From: Nigrospora sphaerica
Taxonomy: Eukaryota > Ascomycota > Sordariomycetes > Amphisphaeriales > Apiosporaceae
Direction: 5' to 3'
Length of the DNA stretch: 64,000 nt
Assembly (NCBI GenBank): GCA_018287875.1
Contig: JAGVVL010000002.1
Location: 4,960,001 to 5,024,000 of the forward strand
This document shows positions 8,275 through 18,924 of this stretch, in pieces. A program made the position numbers and the translations under genes. The notes under the pieces are model-generated. The model had not been told where the DNA came from. It saw only the letters and a program-made list of their open reading frames with translations, and did not search any database. Positions within the stretch are counted from its first letter, which is position 1, and every line of letters starts with the position of its first letter.

Positions 8275-11200
8275 TCAAATGGCCACGAAGAAGCTCTGCT
8301 CCCCGGCCTTGGGCGCCACGCGGGCGCGCTCCATGATGGGATCCACGCACGACAAGCGGATGCGTTCGGGCGTCGCCGGGCTCTCGAGCACCAGCAGCCC
8401 GTCGTCTTCGCCGCCTTCTTGTCCGCGCTTGGCCTCCACCCCGTAGTCGGCACGCGCCGCCTTCAGCGCGTCGCGGATTGCGAAGAACACGGCGCTGCCC
8501 ATGAAGAGCGGCGGCTCGCCCACCCCGCGGCTCCGCTGGATCGTCCGTAGGTTCTCCCACGTCACGCCCTTGAGGAGGCTCACGTTGAACTGCTGCGGAA
8601 TGTCCCGGAAGCCCGGGATCTTGTACGACCCGGGGCCCTTGGTGAACAGATTGCCCGCCATGGGCCCGTTGCGCAGCCACAGGCTCTCCTCCATGGTGAA
8701 AAGACCCATGCCCTGGACAAAGGCCCCCTCGATCTGGCCGTAGTCGATGGCCGGGTTGATGGACCGCCCGACGTCCATCTTGATGTCGGCCCGGAGGCAC
8801 GTCCAGCTGCCCGTCAAGCAGTCTATCTCGACCTCGGCCGCCGTGACACCCTGCGTAAAGTAGAAGAACATCTTGCCCTTGTTCTCTCCCCACGTGTAGC
8901 CGATTTCCGGCGTCTTGTAGAACCCGTTGGCGCTCAGGTTGACACGGTCAAAGTAGGCCGCGTGGGCCAACTCCTTCATCGTGGCGTTGGGCCCCAGCTT
9001 CTCCCTGTACGGCGCCAGGCGCTCGTTGATCTGCTCGCACGCGTTCCAGACGGCGTACCCGTTGAGGTCGGAAGAGGCCGAAGCGGCCGTGGCCGACGTG
9101 TTGGCCACCGTGTTGGTCGCCGTTTCCGAGATGAAGACATCCTCCATCGGAACGCCCAGTGCCTCGGCGGCAATCATGGTCATCTTGGTGTGCAGCCCCT
9201 GGCCCATTTCCGTACCACCGTGCGCCACCAACACCGAGCCGTCGTGGTATATGTGCACGAGCGCGCCCGCCTGGTTGAACCAGAGCGCCGTGAAGGATAT
9301 GCCGAATTTGGTCGGGATGATGGCCAGCCCCCGCTTGCGCCACTTGTGCGACTTGTTGAATTCGGTAACCGCCTTTCGGCGACCGGCGTAGTCGGATTCC
9401 TCCATGACTTGTTTGTACATGAGCGGCACGTGCCAGTCCTCAATGGGCTGGTTAAAGTGCGTCTCCTCGTTGGCTTGGTAAAAGTTGAGCTCCCGCAACT
9501 CCTCAACGGGCATGCCGAGCCGGTCCGCGACCTCGGACAAGTACGACTCGGCCATGAACATGCCTTGCGGGCCTCCGAACCCCCGGAACGCCGTGTTGGA
9601 CATGGTGTTCGTTTTGCAGAGGCGGCCCCGGATGTGCACGTTGGGGAACTTGTAGCAGCCGTCGATGTGCGTCATGGCACGCTCGCACACGGCCGCCGAG
9701 AGATCGAAAGACCACCCGGCGTTGTTGAAGACGTCGACTTCCAACGCCTGGAATTTCCCGTCCTTGTTGACGCCCACCTTCCACTTGGCCAGGAAGGGAT
9801 GGCGCTGCCCCGACATGGCCATGTCCTCGTCTCGGTTGAGCATGCATCGCACCGGCCGGCCCGTCTTTTGTGCCGCCAGCGCCATCATGGTACTAAGCTG
9901 CACGCACCGCGTCTCCTTGCCGCCGAAGCCTCCGCCGAGCCGCTTGACCCGCGCGACAATCTTGTTGGCTTGGACGCCCAGCATCCGCGCCGCAAACATT
10001 TGACTGTAAGAGCAAATCAGTGTTGGTGCCCTCTCCTGAGTTCATTCGAGGCGTGTGACCAACCTTTCCGTAGGGTTCTGGCTACTGGTCCAGATTTCCA
10101 TCTCGCCATCTTCTGGTTTGGGAATGCAAAGGCACGCGTTAGTCTCTAGGTAAAAGTGCTCCTGCCCGCCCATCCTGCTAACACCCGAGAACGTGTAGTC
10201 GCAGTTCTTGAAGGCCTCCTCGGTATCCCCCTTTTTGATGTAACGGTAGAACTGGTGGAAGCTCTCCTGCTCGATGGCCTCCTCCATGGTGAGGATGGCC
10301 GGCAGCGTCTCGTACTCAATCTTGACCGCTCTCGCGCCATCGTTGGCCCGCGCCTTCGAGGTGGCCAGGACAATGGCAATGGGCTGACCGGCCGTGAAGA
10401 CCTCATCTTCGGCGAAGAAAAGGTCGTCGAAATTCGGCGCGCCCCATTTGTTATCGTTCGGGTGGTGCAGGTCGTCCTTGTCTACGATGTCGACCACGCC
10501 GGGGATCTCGAGGGCCGCGCTGTAGTCGCGGGAAACGATCTTGGCGTGCGGCCGGGCGGAAAACACCAGGGTAGCATGCAGCTCGTTCTTCAGGGGTGGA
10601 ATGTCGTCGGTATACTGCGCTTCGCCCGTGACCTGCTTCATCGCTGCGACGTGGTTGGGGGCCTTTCCGAGAGTTTGCTTCGCATACTCTGCCGTCGCCT
10701 CCCGGTCCTGCCAACCTCGGGAGAGCTCTCTTTCTAGCTCTTCCACGGCCTGGCTGTCCCCGTGTTCGCATTCGGCGTTGATCCCTGACAGAACCTCGTG
10801 GTAAAACCGGTAAAAGAAGCTGAGCGCGAGGGACTTCCTGTACGATGCCATACCTCCCGGCACACTAAAGTCGAGGTCGAAATCGGATTCCAGCGCATTC
10901 ATGGCGCCCTCAAGAGCATCGGGATGAGCGAACATCTTGCCCTTCAGGTAATCGTTGGCCTTCTTGGCGGCGACAGTGAAGGGCGCCATACCGCCGTAAA
11001 CCAGGTTGCAGTGCTCTACCGTGCCCTTTTCGTCCACCCTGACGTGCAGCGCCCCCGTAACAATGGCAATGTCGTCGTCCTTCCTCTTGGCTTGCTTGTA
11101 CGCCCGGAAAAAGTCGCCCTTGGACTTGGTGAGGGGGATGCGGATGGACGCGATGACGGCGTCGGGCTCGAGCGCTGTCCGCCGATAGCCCTTGAAGAAG

Positions 11201-12526
11201 GTGGACATGGGGATTTCCGTCTCCTTCCCTAGCGATTTGGCCACCAGCACGCAGTCGGCCGCCATGAAGACGGGGTTGAGATCGGAGATGGGCGAGGCCG
11301 TGGCGAGGTTTCCTGCCGGGGTGCCCACATTGCGGATTTGTCGGCCGGCAAAGTACTTGAGCTGTTTGAGCATAGCATCGAAGATTTGGCCACGCGACTC
11401 GCCATAGTGCTGGATGGCCTCTTTGCAGATGTTTTCCAGGTCGGTCAGAATAACGTTTCCGCCAATCTCCAGGTGGTCGTCTTGAAACCGGTACTGCCGA
11501 AGCTCGGGTATGTCCCCGACGAAGACGGAGACGGGGTACTGCAGGGCTTTGAACTTGATCTCAATCTGCGTCTCGGTGCTGCCGCCGATGATTTTGGCCT
11601 CGGGGTGGACGCTCTTGATCTCCAAGAGCTGTTCCAGGGTCATGGGCCGGTACCACCTCTTGCGCTTGTTCCCGAAAGCAAGCGGTTTGAATTCGTGCTT
11701 CTTGAGCGCGGGCGGGAAAATGAGTTCGGTGTCTGGGTTGTACTCGATGAAGCCGGGCGGCGTGAAGCGTTTGATAGGCTGGTCGTCGTTTAAACTCTCG
11801 CTCTTGCAGCAGCCGCCGGCGGCGCCCCCGTCGCCCTTCTCCATACAACAGCCCGAACCACCATTGGTCGTACTTTTGCCGCACGCATTTCCGGGGGTGC
11901 TGAAGGTTTGAGCGGCGTCCAGGATAGGCCGGTAGCCGGTACAGCGGCACAGGTTGCCGTCAAAGGCCTCCTCGACGTCGTGTTGGCTAGGGCTGTCGTT
12001 ATTCCGCAGCAGAGCATACAGGCTCATCACAATGCCCGGGGTGCAGAAGCCGCACTGGCTTCCGTTGCTCTTGGCGATCCGCTCCTGCGCCGGGTGCGGC
12101 TTCTTCACGTTGCCGATGCCTTCGACCGTGATGACGTGTTTGCCGTCGAGGCTCGCCAGCGGCGCCAGGCAGGCATTGACGCTGGCATGGTAGATCTGCT
12201 TGGTGGTGGGGTTATATTGCGAGATGACAACGGTGCAAGCACCGCACCCGCCTTCGGCGCAACCGCTGCAACCGCCAGTCAGTCGTCAGTCGGCCGGGTG
12301 GAGCCGTCGCCGGCGGGCGGAAGTGCATTACTGACAGTTTGGTCCCCGTGAGGCCAATGCCGCGCAAGTATTCTAGCAGAGTGACCTCGGGGTCGATCTC
12401 GTCCAGCACCACGCGCGTGCCGTTGAGGAAGAAGCGGATCGTGTCATCGTACGCCGTCGTCAACTTGAGGGCAGTGCCATTGGCCGCCACGGGTTCCCGC
12501 TCGGGCGAGATGGCGCTGGGGGCCAT
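8275..12526 (-). CDS. hxA: Xanthine dehydrogenase (purine hydroxylase I)
   Basis: The 1,373-residue molybdo-flavoenzyme oxidises hypoxanthine and xanthine to uric acid in purine catabolism. Exons on the minus strand are 12336-12526, 10064-12265 and 8275-10003, all in phase. In order: a plant-type [2Fe-2S] site (GCAEGGCGACTV), a second [2Fe-2S] helical domain (SQCGFCTPGIVMSLYALLR; GNLCRCTGYRPILDA), a Cys-rich linker, the FAD domain (KIIGGSTETQIEIK; AGRQIRNVGTPAGNLATASP), then molybdopterin domains (LGGGFGGKETR, AFRGFGGPQGMF, EMGQGLHTKMTMIAAEALG, GVGEPPLFMGSAVFFAIRDA). The catalytic Glu in GVGEPP and the substrate Arg in AFRGFGG are present. At the bovine Glu802 position the sequence appears to read Ala (FYQANEETHF). 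The ATG at 12526 is the only ATG near the frame start. GATA sites upstream suit nitrogen control. Confidence 0.95.
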
Positions 12527-12556
12527 GGTCAGGAACCAGGTCTCGGGGGCGCGCAA

Positions 12557-14316
12557 TCGGAACGATGCAGCCTGAACTCTCGGCGCAGAGCTACGGGACG
12601 CAGTGGAAAGTCGTGCGGGTAATGGGATGGCCTCAAGGCATTCGGTGCTACGAGAGGCACAAGCATGCGGTGGAAGGACGGAGGGGGGTCAGATGTCGTC
12701 GGGAATGCAGCGGTATCTATTGGTACTTAGGGCGTTCTATCTATGCAGGGAGGGTGGCGAGGCCGGACAGGCCAGACCGCCGAGCCGCCGGGTCAGCAGC
12801 TCCAAGATCGGTTGAGGCCAGCAGACGGGCGGCAGCAAATCAGAGACACGGGATTATCATTGCTGTCCGGTGTTTGTCTTTGTCATGACAGTTGGAACTT
12901 CTGGTCTCGATGTGGGCTATCTTTTCCCATGCGCTCTGGTGGGGGGAAAAGAGGCCTAGGGAAGACCTAGCGACGCGCCCCTCGTGCCCCTCCATCCCCC
13001 CCGAGCCCCCTATCGCCGACGGCGGGGAAGCCGCCTTATGCCGCCCCTAGCGCTCTAGCTTGGGAGGACTCCGCCACAAGCCCCTGTTTGCTGGGCCTCT
13101 CATCGGCCGGCTCCGGGTCTGTCGATGGAGTGCGTGAGCGGGAAGTGGATGATGGGCAATGGAAGACTGGCCTTTCAGCTGAATTAGGCCTTTGCTGCCA
13201 AGATACCTAGGAATATTTGGTATTCCATCTGTCTCATTCGCCTCGAAACCCAGCGCTACCCCCAGCTGCGTTTCATCCCAGGGTGGTCGCTCTTGCTGTG
13301 TATTCGCCGCCTCAACCAGCATCCAAGACCGTTATGCCACCCATCTGATTTCGAACCGCGGCCTGAATCCCTTTCTAACAGTACATACAACGGTGGGTTC
13401 AGCGCTCCCTCGGCGTATCCAAGGCGCCGAGGGGATGCATAGGGCATTCTGAATGCCGGTCTTTCCGAGAACAACATAGGGACTCCAAAACGAAGAAGTA
13501 GGTATGACTTCAATGTTTACCGAGTGGGGAGTTTTGGTCCCCGGTGAACGGGCTCAGAAAAGATGTAAGCACTTCTTGGACTCAGCAAGGCGGTACTACA
13601 ACCTGTATCGTCATTGGTTCATCCCGCCGGATCCGATTAGCCGATTCCTCGGGCTGCGCAAACTCTCTTCATCCCGCTTCATTACGCCGGATATTCATCC
13701 ATCGTGTCAGCCGATGGTCCGTCTCGAGCGACCTACCCTGCAATGCTCGCTCGCCAAGTCGCCGATTCCATCCTGCGACGGGGAACCCCAAAGACAAAGG
13801 GAGTGGGCGGTGCGAGGATGCGAAGGGTGTCGCTGCTCTTCGCATACTTTGTTCTACTCGTCCATCTCGCACCGGCCTTACTCTTTGAGGCAGGAAACGA
13901 GGATGGCGTCTCTGACCCCGCCTCAAGGTCCGTCAGCATGAGCCCCTTGAGGTTCTCATAGAGTCGCATCCGAACGAATATGCCCCCCATACAAACTATA
14001 GCCGATTGCCGACAAGGGTCGACTACCGGCGGGCCAGGGTTGGCATTGGGGTCGGCATTTCCCACTCAACCCCTCACTTGAATTCGGGAAGTATTTGTAG
14101 TCCTCGTCAGCGCCGGTTGGTGTATACCGGCCCGAGTGCTTTCGTGAACGTGGCTCGGCCTATACACATATCTTTTCTGGACCCGTATCCGAGAATCTCG
14201 TCATTTCATGTCCCACGTCAAAAGCCCACAGCAGACTTTCCTGTTTTGGCCTCGGTGAATCGCGGCGGTTCGTCTTCGTCAGCTTTTCCCGTATCGGCAA
14301 CGGCATTGTTTTCACG
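12557..14316. other. Long divergent promoter between xdh and aldehyde dehydrogenase
   Basis: About 1.8 kb separate two divergent oxidoreductase genes. Short open frames occur, for example around 13500-13940, but they lack family resemblance and have no coding-like third-position bias. The XDH-proximal part carries a group of GATA-type sites, listed separately. The ALDH-proximal part has pyrimidine tracts. Confidence 0.55.
12737..13015 (-). promoter_or_regulatory. Cluster of GATA-factor sites upstream of xanthine dehydrogenase
   Basis: Four HGATAR matches on the minus strand are visible: AGATAG (12737-12742), TGATAA (12854-12859), AGATAG (12917-12922) and CGATAG (13010-13015). AreA/NIT-2 binds this consensus and activates purine-use genes in Aspergillus and Neurospora. 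Function here is inferred from the neighbouring gene. HGATAR sites are common by chance, so support is modest. No exact TCGG-N6-CCGA site for the purine regulator UaY was seen. Confidence 0.4.
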
Positions 14317-16066
14317 ATGGTTCTCGCTGCTGCAGTGAACGGCACGGTGAAGGGCACGCGAGCCGAGCACGCCTTCTTCAACATCGTCGGCGGCGAGTCC
14401 CGTACGGCCAAGGACCACCACCGCGTCACCAACCCGCGCAGCGAGGAGGAACTGTGGGCGGCCCCGAGCGCATCCGAGCAGGACTTGGACGATGCCGTCA
14501 GGATCGCGCACCACGCGTTCAAGACGTGGCGGAAGAAGACCGTCACCGAGCGCCATGCCGTCTTGAAGGCCGTCTCCAAGGTGCTGAGGGACAATGCCGA
14601 GCTCTTGTCCTCGATTCTCCTGCAGGAGACGGGCAAGTCGAAACTGATGGCCGAGCATGAGATACTGAGGGCGGCCGGTTTGTACGAGTAGGTTATTCTC
14701 CGCTTCATCTCGACTTGCATACAAGGACATGTGGGGCCTGATGCTGACTTGGTTCCCTTATTGCAGCTTCTACAGTGAGTATTCGGTCCCATCGTATCTG
14801 ATGGGATGGGGTGAACAGCTAAGGGACCCCGGGCTGTCGCTAACGCGCATGCAGCTACCGTGCAGCTGGAGGATGAGATCCAGTTCGAGGACGACGAGGT
14901 GAAAATCGTGGCGACGCATGCTCCGTACGGCGTCATCGGGGCCATCTCGCCGTGGAACTTCCCCCTCATCCTCAGCAGCGTCAAGGTCGCCTCTGCCCTG
15001 GCGACGGGCAACTGCGTCATCATCAAGCCGTCGCCCTTCACGCCGTACACGATCCTCAAGTTCTGCGAGCTCGCGCAGGCCGCCGTGCCGGCCGGCGTCT
15101 TCCAGGCGCTCAACGGCGGTGTCGAGCTGGGCGAGGCCATGACGCTGCACCCGGGCATCGAGCAGATCAGCTTCACGGGCACCATCGCCGTCGGCAAGCG
15201 CATCATGGCCAACTGCGCCCGCACCCTCAAGAAGGTGATTCTCGAGCTGGCCGGCAACGACGCCGCCATCGTGACCGACGACGTCGACGTCGCCCACACG
15301 GCCGCCCTCGTCGCGCGCGGCTGCTTCCTGCACGCCGGCCAGATGTGCGTCGCCTCGAAGCGCGTCTACGTGCACGCGCGCGTCTACGACGCCTTCCTCG
15401 CCGCCCTCGCCGCCGCCGTCGGCGACCTGTGCGCCATCCGCGAGGACCCGGCGGCGCCCTCCCTCTTCGGGCCCCTGTCCAACCGCGTCAACTTTGAGCG
15501 CTGCCAGGGCTTCTTCGACGACTGCCGCAAGAACGGCTACGACTTCGTCACGGGCGGCGACGTCCGCGCGGGGGACAAGGGCTTCTGGATCGCGCCCGCC
15601 ATCGTGGCCAACCCTCCCGAGGACTCCCTGCTCGTGAGGGAAGAGCAGTTCGGTAAGACGCCACCCCGACCACGTCCCCCCCCGCAAGGCAGAGCGGGCG
15701 CTAACAATCCGTACAGGTCCCATCGTCCCCGTCCTGACGTGGTCCGACGAGGCGGACGTGATCGCAAGGGCCAACCTCGACAACGCCGGTCTGGGCGGCG
15801 CCGTGTATTGCCGGGACCTGGAGCGAGCACAGCGGATCGCGGGGGAGCTGGAGACGGGCACCGTGGTACGTATTCATCCTGGGGACCTCGTACCGCGGGC
15901 TCATGACGACTAAACAACTCTACCGCAGTGGATCAACAGGGCCCCGGAGCCGCACCCCGGTGCCTTCTTTGCTGGGCAGAAGCTTAGCGGCGTCGGCGGC
16001 GAGCTCGGGAAACAGGGATTGCTGTCCTACTGCCACACGAGATCGTACCAAATTGCGAAGAGTTGA
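14317..16066 (+). CDS. Aldehyde dehydrogenase (NAD(P)+-dependent ALDH superfamily)
   Basis: The 487-residue enzyme oxidises an aldehyde to the acid. Five exons: 14317-14687, 14767-14774 (8 nt), 14855-15652, 15717-15865, 15929-16066. Without the 8-nt exon the frame breaks; with it, the sequence reads through GLYDFYTTVQLEDE. ALDH landmarks: PWNFPL (Asn161), IKPSPFTPY (Lys184), SFTGTIAVGKRI, the general base Glu257 in VILELAGND and the nucleophile Cys291 in GQMCVASKRV, followed by EEQFGPIVPV and a C-terminal PGAFFAGQKLSGVGGELG. The ELAGNDAAIV variant resembles fungal ALDHs of aromatic or salicylaldehyde/vanillin type, but the substrate is not set by this. No targeting signal is obvious, so it is probably cytosolic. 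Confidence 0.93.
14767..14774 (+). other. 8-nt microexon of the aldehyde dehydrogenase gene
   Basis: CTTCTACA is flanked by a TTGCAG acceptor and a GTGAGT donor. It converts the upstream phase (TAC GA-) and the downstream phase (-CT ACC) into one open frame, encoding DFYT across the two junctions. No simpler intron keeps the ALDH frame. Confidence 0.8.
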
Positions 16067-16554
16067 GCCAATCGCGCGAAACGGCGGCTGTGAACGAGGG
16101 CTGGGATGGATAGCCGAGACGCGATGCTGACGACGAGACCAAGCGTAGGTGAAGATGACGGGCGCGAGTCCCACATTCCACCAACCAAGAAGAGAGAAGG
16201 AGGGGGGAGACTTCGGATGACTCATACTCACTCATTTCCACTCATTGCGGCTTCACACACCGTGGTCTGGAGCTAGCGGGGGCATTTTCAGCAAGCATAT
16301 AAGAGCAGGGCGGTGCAGCAATTCAGAGTGCAAACTTTTGTCATGCAGGCGCACAGAACGACGAGTGTAGCGAACGGGTCAATCAATCTGGTTACATTGG
16401 TACCGTGAGACTATTTTCCTGGGCGCCCGGCTCGTCGAACACGATAGCTGTGAAAGGTAATGACAGCCACCATGTTCCCGGAGCCGACATGGCTGGACTG
16501 AAATGGCCCATCGTTGCGCACCCCATCGGCGCATAGCAGAGGACGCGCCGGCTT
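16067..16554. other. Convergent intergenic region
   Basis: The 3' flanks of ALDH (plus) and the bZIP gene (minus) lie here. No gene was recognised. Confidence 0.55.
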
Positions 16555-17780
16555 TCAGACATCCCCACTGGCCTTCATCTTCAAGAGGGTCTTCAGAGCC
16601 GCCGTCTCGGCCTCCTGACGGGCGAGACGAATCTTGAGATCGTCCCGCTCATCCTTGACACCCTGCAACTCGAGCTCCAGCTCGCTGATGCGGTCCACCT
16701 TCTTCTGGCGGTACTTTTTGGCAGCGACGTTGTTGCGCTGGCGCTTGAGCGCGGTTGTGGGATCAACCGGCGGCGAGCGCTTGCGAGGGTTGGAGGGAGC
16801 AGAGGAGGATACGGGGGAGAGTGAGTTGGGGCTGGAGGACAGAGAGGCAACTGGCTCAGAGAGCTGAGATAGGAACACATCAGTGGAAGTGGATGGAAGG
16901 GGTGCAGGGCCGATGCTGGTGGACAAAGAGTCGGCGGTAATCAATGGGTCTGCATGAGGGCCAGGTTCAGTATGCTGAGGTACTCCATGTATTCATTACA
17001 TACTTGCCGCCCCCCGAGCCCAACACAGGCTCCCGGGATAGTGGGGAGCGGGGAAGCGACCGGGCGGACTTACCGTAGAAATCATTCTGGAGAACTTGTG
17101 AAAGGTCAAAGACGCTGTCCGGGACGGGCTCGTGGGAGGCAGGCCAAGGGAGATGATGCTGAGAGTCCAGGGCCAGAGCGTCGCCAACGAGCCAATCCTG
17201 CGACACCGAGCCATAGTCGCTCACGCCAGCCGCATAGTGGGAGAAGTCTGCGGGCTCGAATACAGAGATCTCCCACGGCTGGAGATTAACCGAACTCGCG
17301 GGTAGCGATGCATTGGCTGGCGCGGAAGACGGGGAGTCCCCGTATCTGCGGGCAGTACTGGAAGGAGGGGGTGCGTTGGGCCATAACGATATGTTGGGTC
17401 GACCTCCACTCGAGGTCGGGAGAGAAAACGAGGGAGATTCTAGGTTGATTGTAGAGGCGCCGCCTTAGTTCGACGGCTGGAGAGGCCCCAAGATGCTGGC
17501 TCTTGGGAGAGGGATGGGGGGGGAAGAAAGGGAGGGAGGAGGGCGGGAAAGCGGGCTGCTATTAAAGCCTCTACCGTCCACTGTACCTGCCCTATTCCCT
17601 GGTCTGGTGTCAGACTAAGGGAGCCAGGGCTCCAGGCCAGGAAGGCCTGTACTGTACCTTGAGAGGAGAGGACGTTCTATGCGCGTCGTACTAGGCGCAA
17701 GGACGCAAGAACAAATGAGGGTCCGTGCCTCCAGTCCGTCCCCACTTTTACTGGGCTGTACCCCCGTCCATGTTGTACAT
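16555..17780 (-). CDS. bZIP transcription factor, IDI-4/GCN4-like basic region
   Basis: The C-terminal exon (16555-16949) carries a classical bZIP: basic region KRQRNNVAAKKYRQKK, with NxxAAxxYR, directly followed by a leucine zipper (RISELELELQGVKDERDDLK...LARQEAET). The Tyr before the invariant Arg recalls Podospora IDI-4-type factors. The middle exon (17074-17439) encodes a Ser/Pro-rich, acidic region (LQPWEISVFEPADFSHYAAG; DSVFDLSQVLQNDFYG) likely to act in activation; the junction is GTAAGT to CATGCAG. The frame has no ATG in either exon. I propose a 19-nt first coding exon (17762-17780, MYNMDG), joined by a 322-bp intron with a GTACAG donor and a CCTAG acceptor, giving 259 residues. That 5' end is tentative; the bZIP assignment is firm. 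Confidence 0.8.
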
Positions 17781-18026
17781 CTCCCGAGGAGAGAGGTACC
17801 GGTACACTGCTCCTAATCTCTCGGGCCAACCGTACTGGAGAGCCCCTCCAATTGGAAGTCCCTCCTCGGTCGCATGGGTGCGAGGGTGGGTGAGTGTACG
17901 AGTTTCAATCCCACTGAGCCACCCTATTCCCAAAAGTCCCGAAAGTTCCTATTGCGGCCCTCGGCGCCTTAAACCCCCCCCCCAATCCCCAAATCCCCAT
18001 CCCCTCCCCCTCGCGGCCGAGAGAAC
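17781..18026. other. Short divergent region between bZIP and AP-3 sigma genes
   Basis: About 250 bp separate the proposed bZIP start and the aps3 start. It contains a C-rich run (about 17975-17985) just ahead of aps3. Regulatory overlap of the two genes is likely. Confidence 0.5.
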
Positions 18027-18717
18027 ATGATCAACGCCTTCCTGGTCTTCAACGGCCAAGGTCAGCCCCGGCTGACCAAGTTCTACACGCAACTGGTCCG
18101 TTTGTTTCCGCTTCTTGCGTCCCACGGCGTCGCGGGGGACTGGCTATCATCCCCGCCGCCGCCGCGCCCGCGCCGCCGCCCGCGCCGTGTGCTATGATGC
18201 TAATGCCGGCCTCGGCCCCGCGCAGGAGACCAGCATCCAGCAGCGCCTCATCTCCGAGATCTTCACCCTCGTGTCCAACCGGCCCGACGGCGCCTGCAAC
18301 TTCCTGCCGCTGCCGCCCCTCCTCGCCGCCTCGGGCACCTCGCACTCGGCCTCGGAGCCGCACAACGACGTGCCGTCGCTTGTGACGTACCGCAACTACG
18401 CCACCCTTTACTTTATCGTTATTTCCACCTCGACCGAGTCGCCCCTTGCCCTGCTCGACCTGATCCAGGTCTACGTCGAGTCGCTCGACAAGCTGTTTGA
18501 GAACGTGTGCGAGCTCGACCTCATCTTCAACTTCGAGACCCTCCACGCCGCCCTCAGCGAGATGATCGTGGGCGGTGTCGTCATAGAAACCAACATGGAC
18601 CGCATCGTTAGTGGCGTTCGGGCCCAGGGTACCGTGGCCAAGCGGCCCGTCAACGAAAGCCGGCCGTCGGGCCTCAGCGCCGGCCTGGGCGGGGGCTTCA
18701 TCTGGCCGGGGCGGTAA
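18027..18717 (+). CDS. aps3: AP-3 adaptor complex small subunit sigma
   Basis: The 186-residue sigma chain of the AP-3 complex sorts cargo (ALP pathway) from Golgi/endosomes to the vacuole. Exon 1 (18027-18095) encodes MINAFLVFNGQGQPRLTKF and exon 2 (18226-18717) continues ETSIQQRLISEIFTLVSNRP. The longin-like clathrin adaptor small-chain fold is marked by YRNYATLYFIVISTSTESPL, LDLIQVYVESLDKLFENVCE and LDLIFNFETLHAALSEMIVG, which match AP-3 rather than AP-1 or AP-2 sigma. The C-terminus has a Gly/Arg/Ser tail ending in GGGFIWPGR. The intron has an unusual GTCCGT donor with a GCGCAG acceptor. Length is normal for filamentous fungi. Confidence 0.94.
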
Positions 18718-18924
18718 TCGCATCTGCATGCATGGTGTTATGGCGTCACGGGCATACGGGAGTAGCATGGACCACGGAGCTCCGAGGCGAGCATGGCCCC
18801 TCTAGTCTTCCTCGGGTACATTTGTACAGGTTACATGGAATATCAATGGGTATTGTGCCCAATCCAGAACGCCGTAGCCCCATGCAAGTTTCGTCGTCGT
18901 GCCGTGGCCAGTACCGCCGGGCCC

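Noticed and set aside
8962..10149. 395-codon plus-strand frame antisense to xanthine dehydrogenase
   Set aside because: It is a shadow of the strongly conserved XDH coding frame in GC-rich DNA, with no domain of its own.
3346..16066. Possible secondary-metabolite cluster (NmrA-like, acyltransferase, oxidoreductases)
   Set aside because: There is no polyketide, peptide or terpene synthase, no P450 and no pathway transporter nearby, and XDH is a primary purine-catabolism enzyme.
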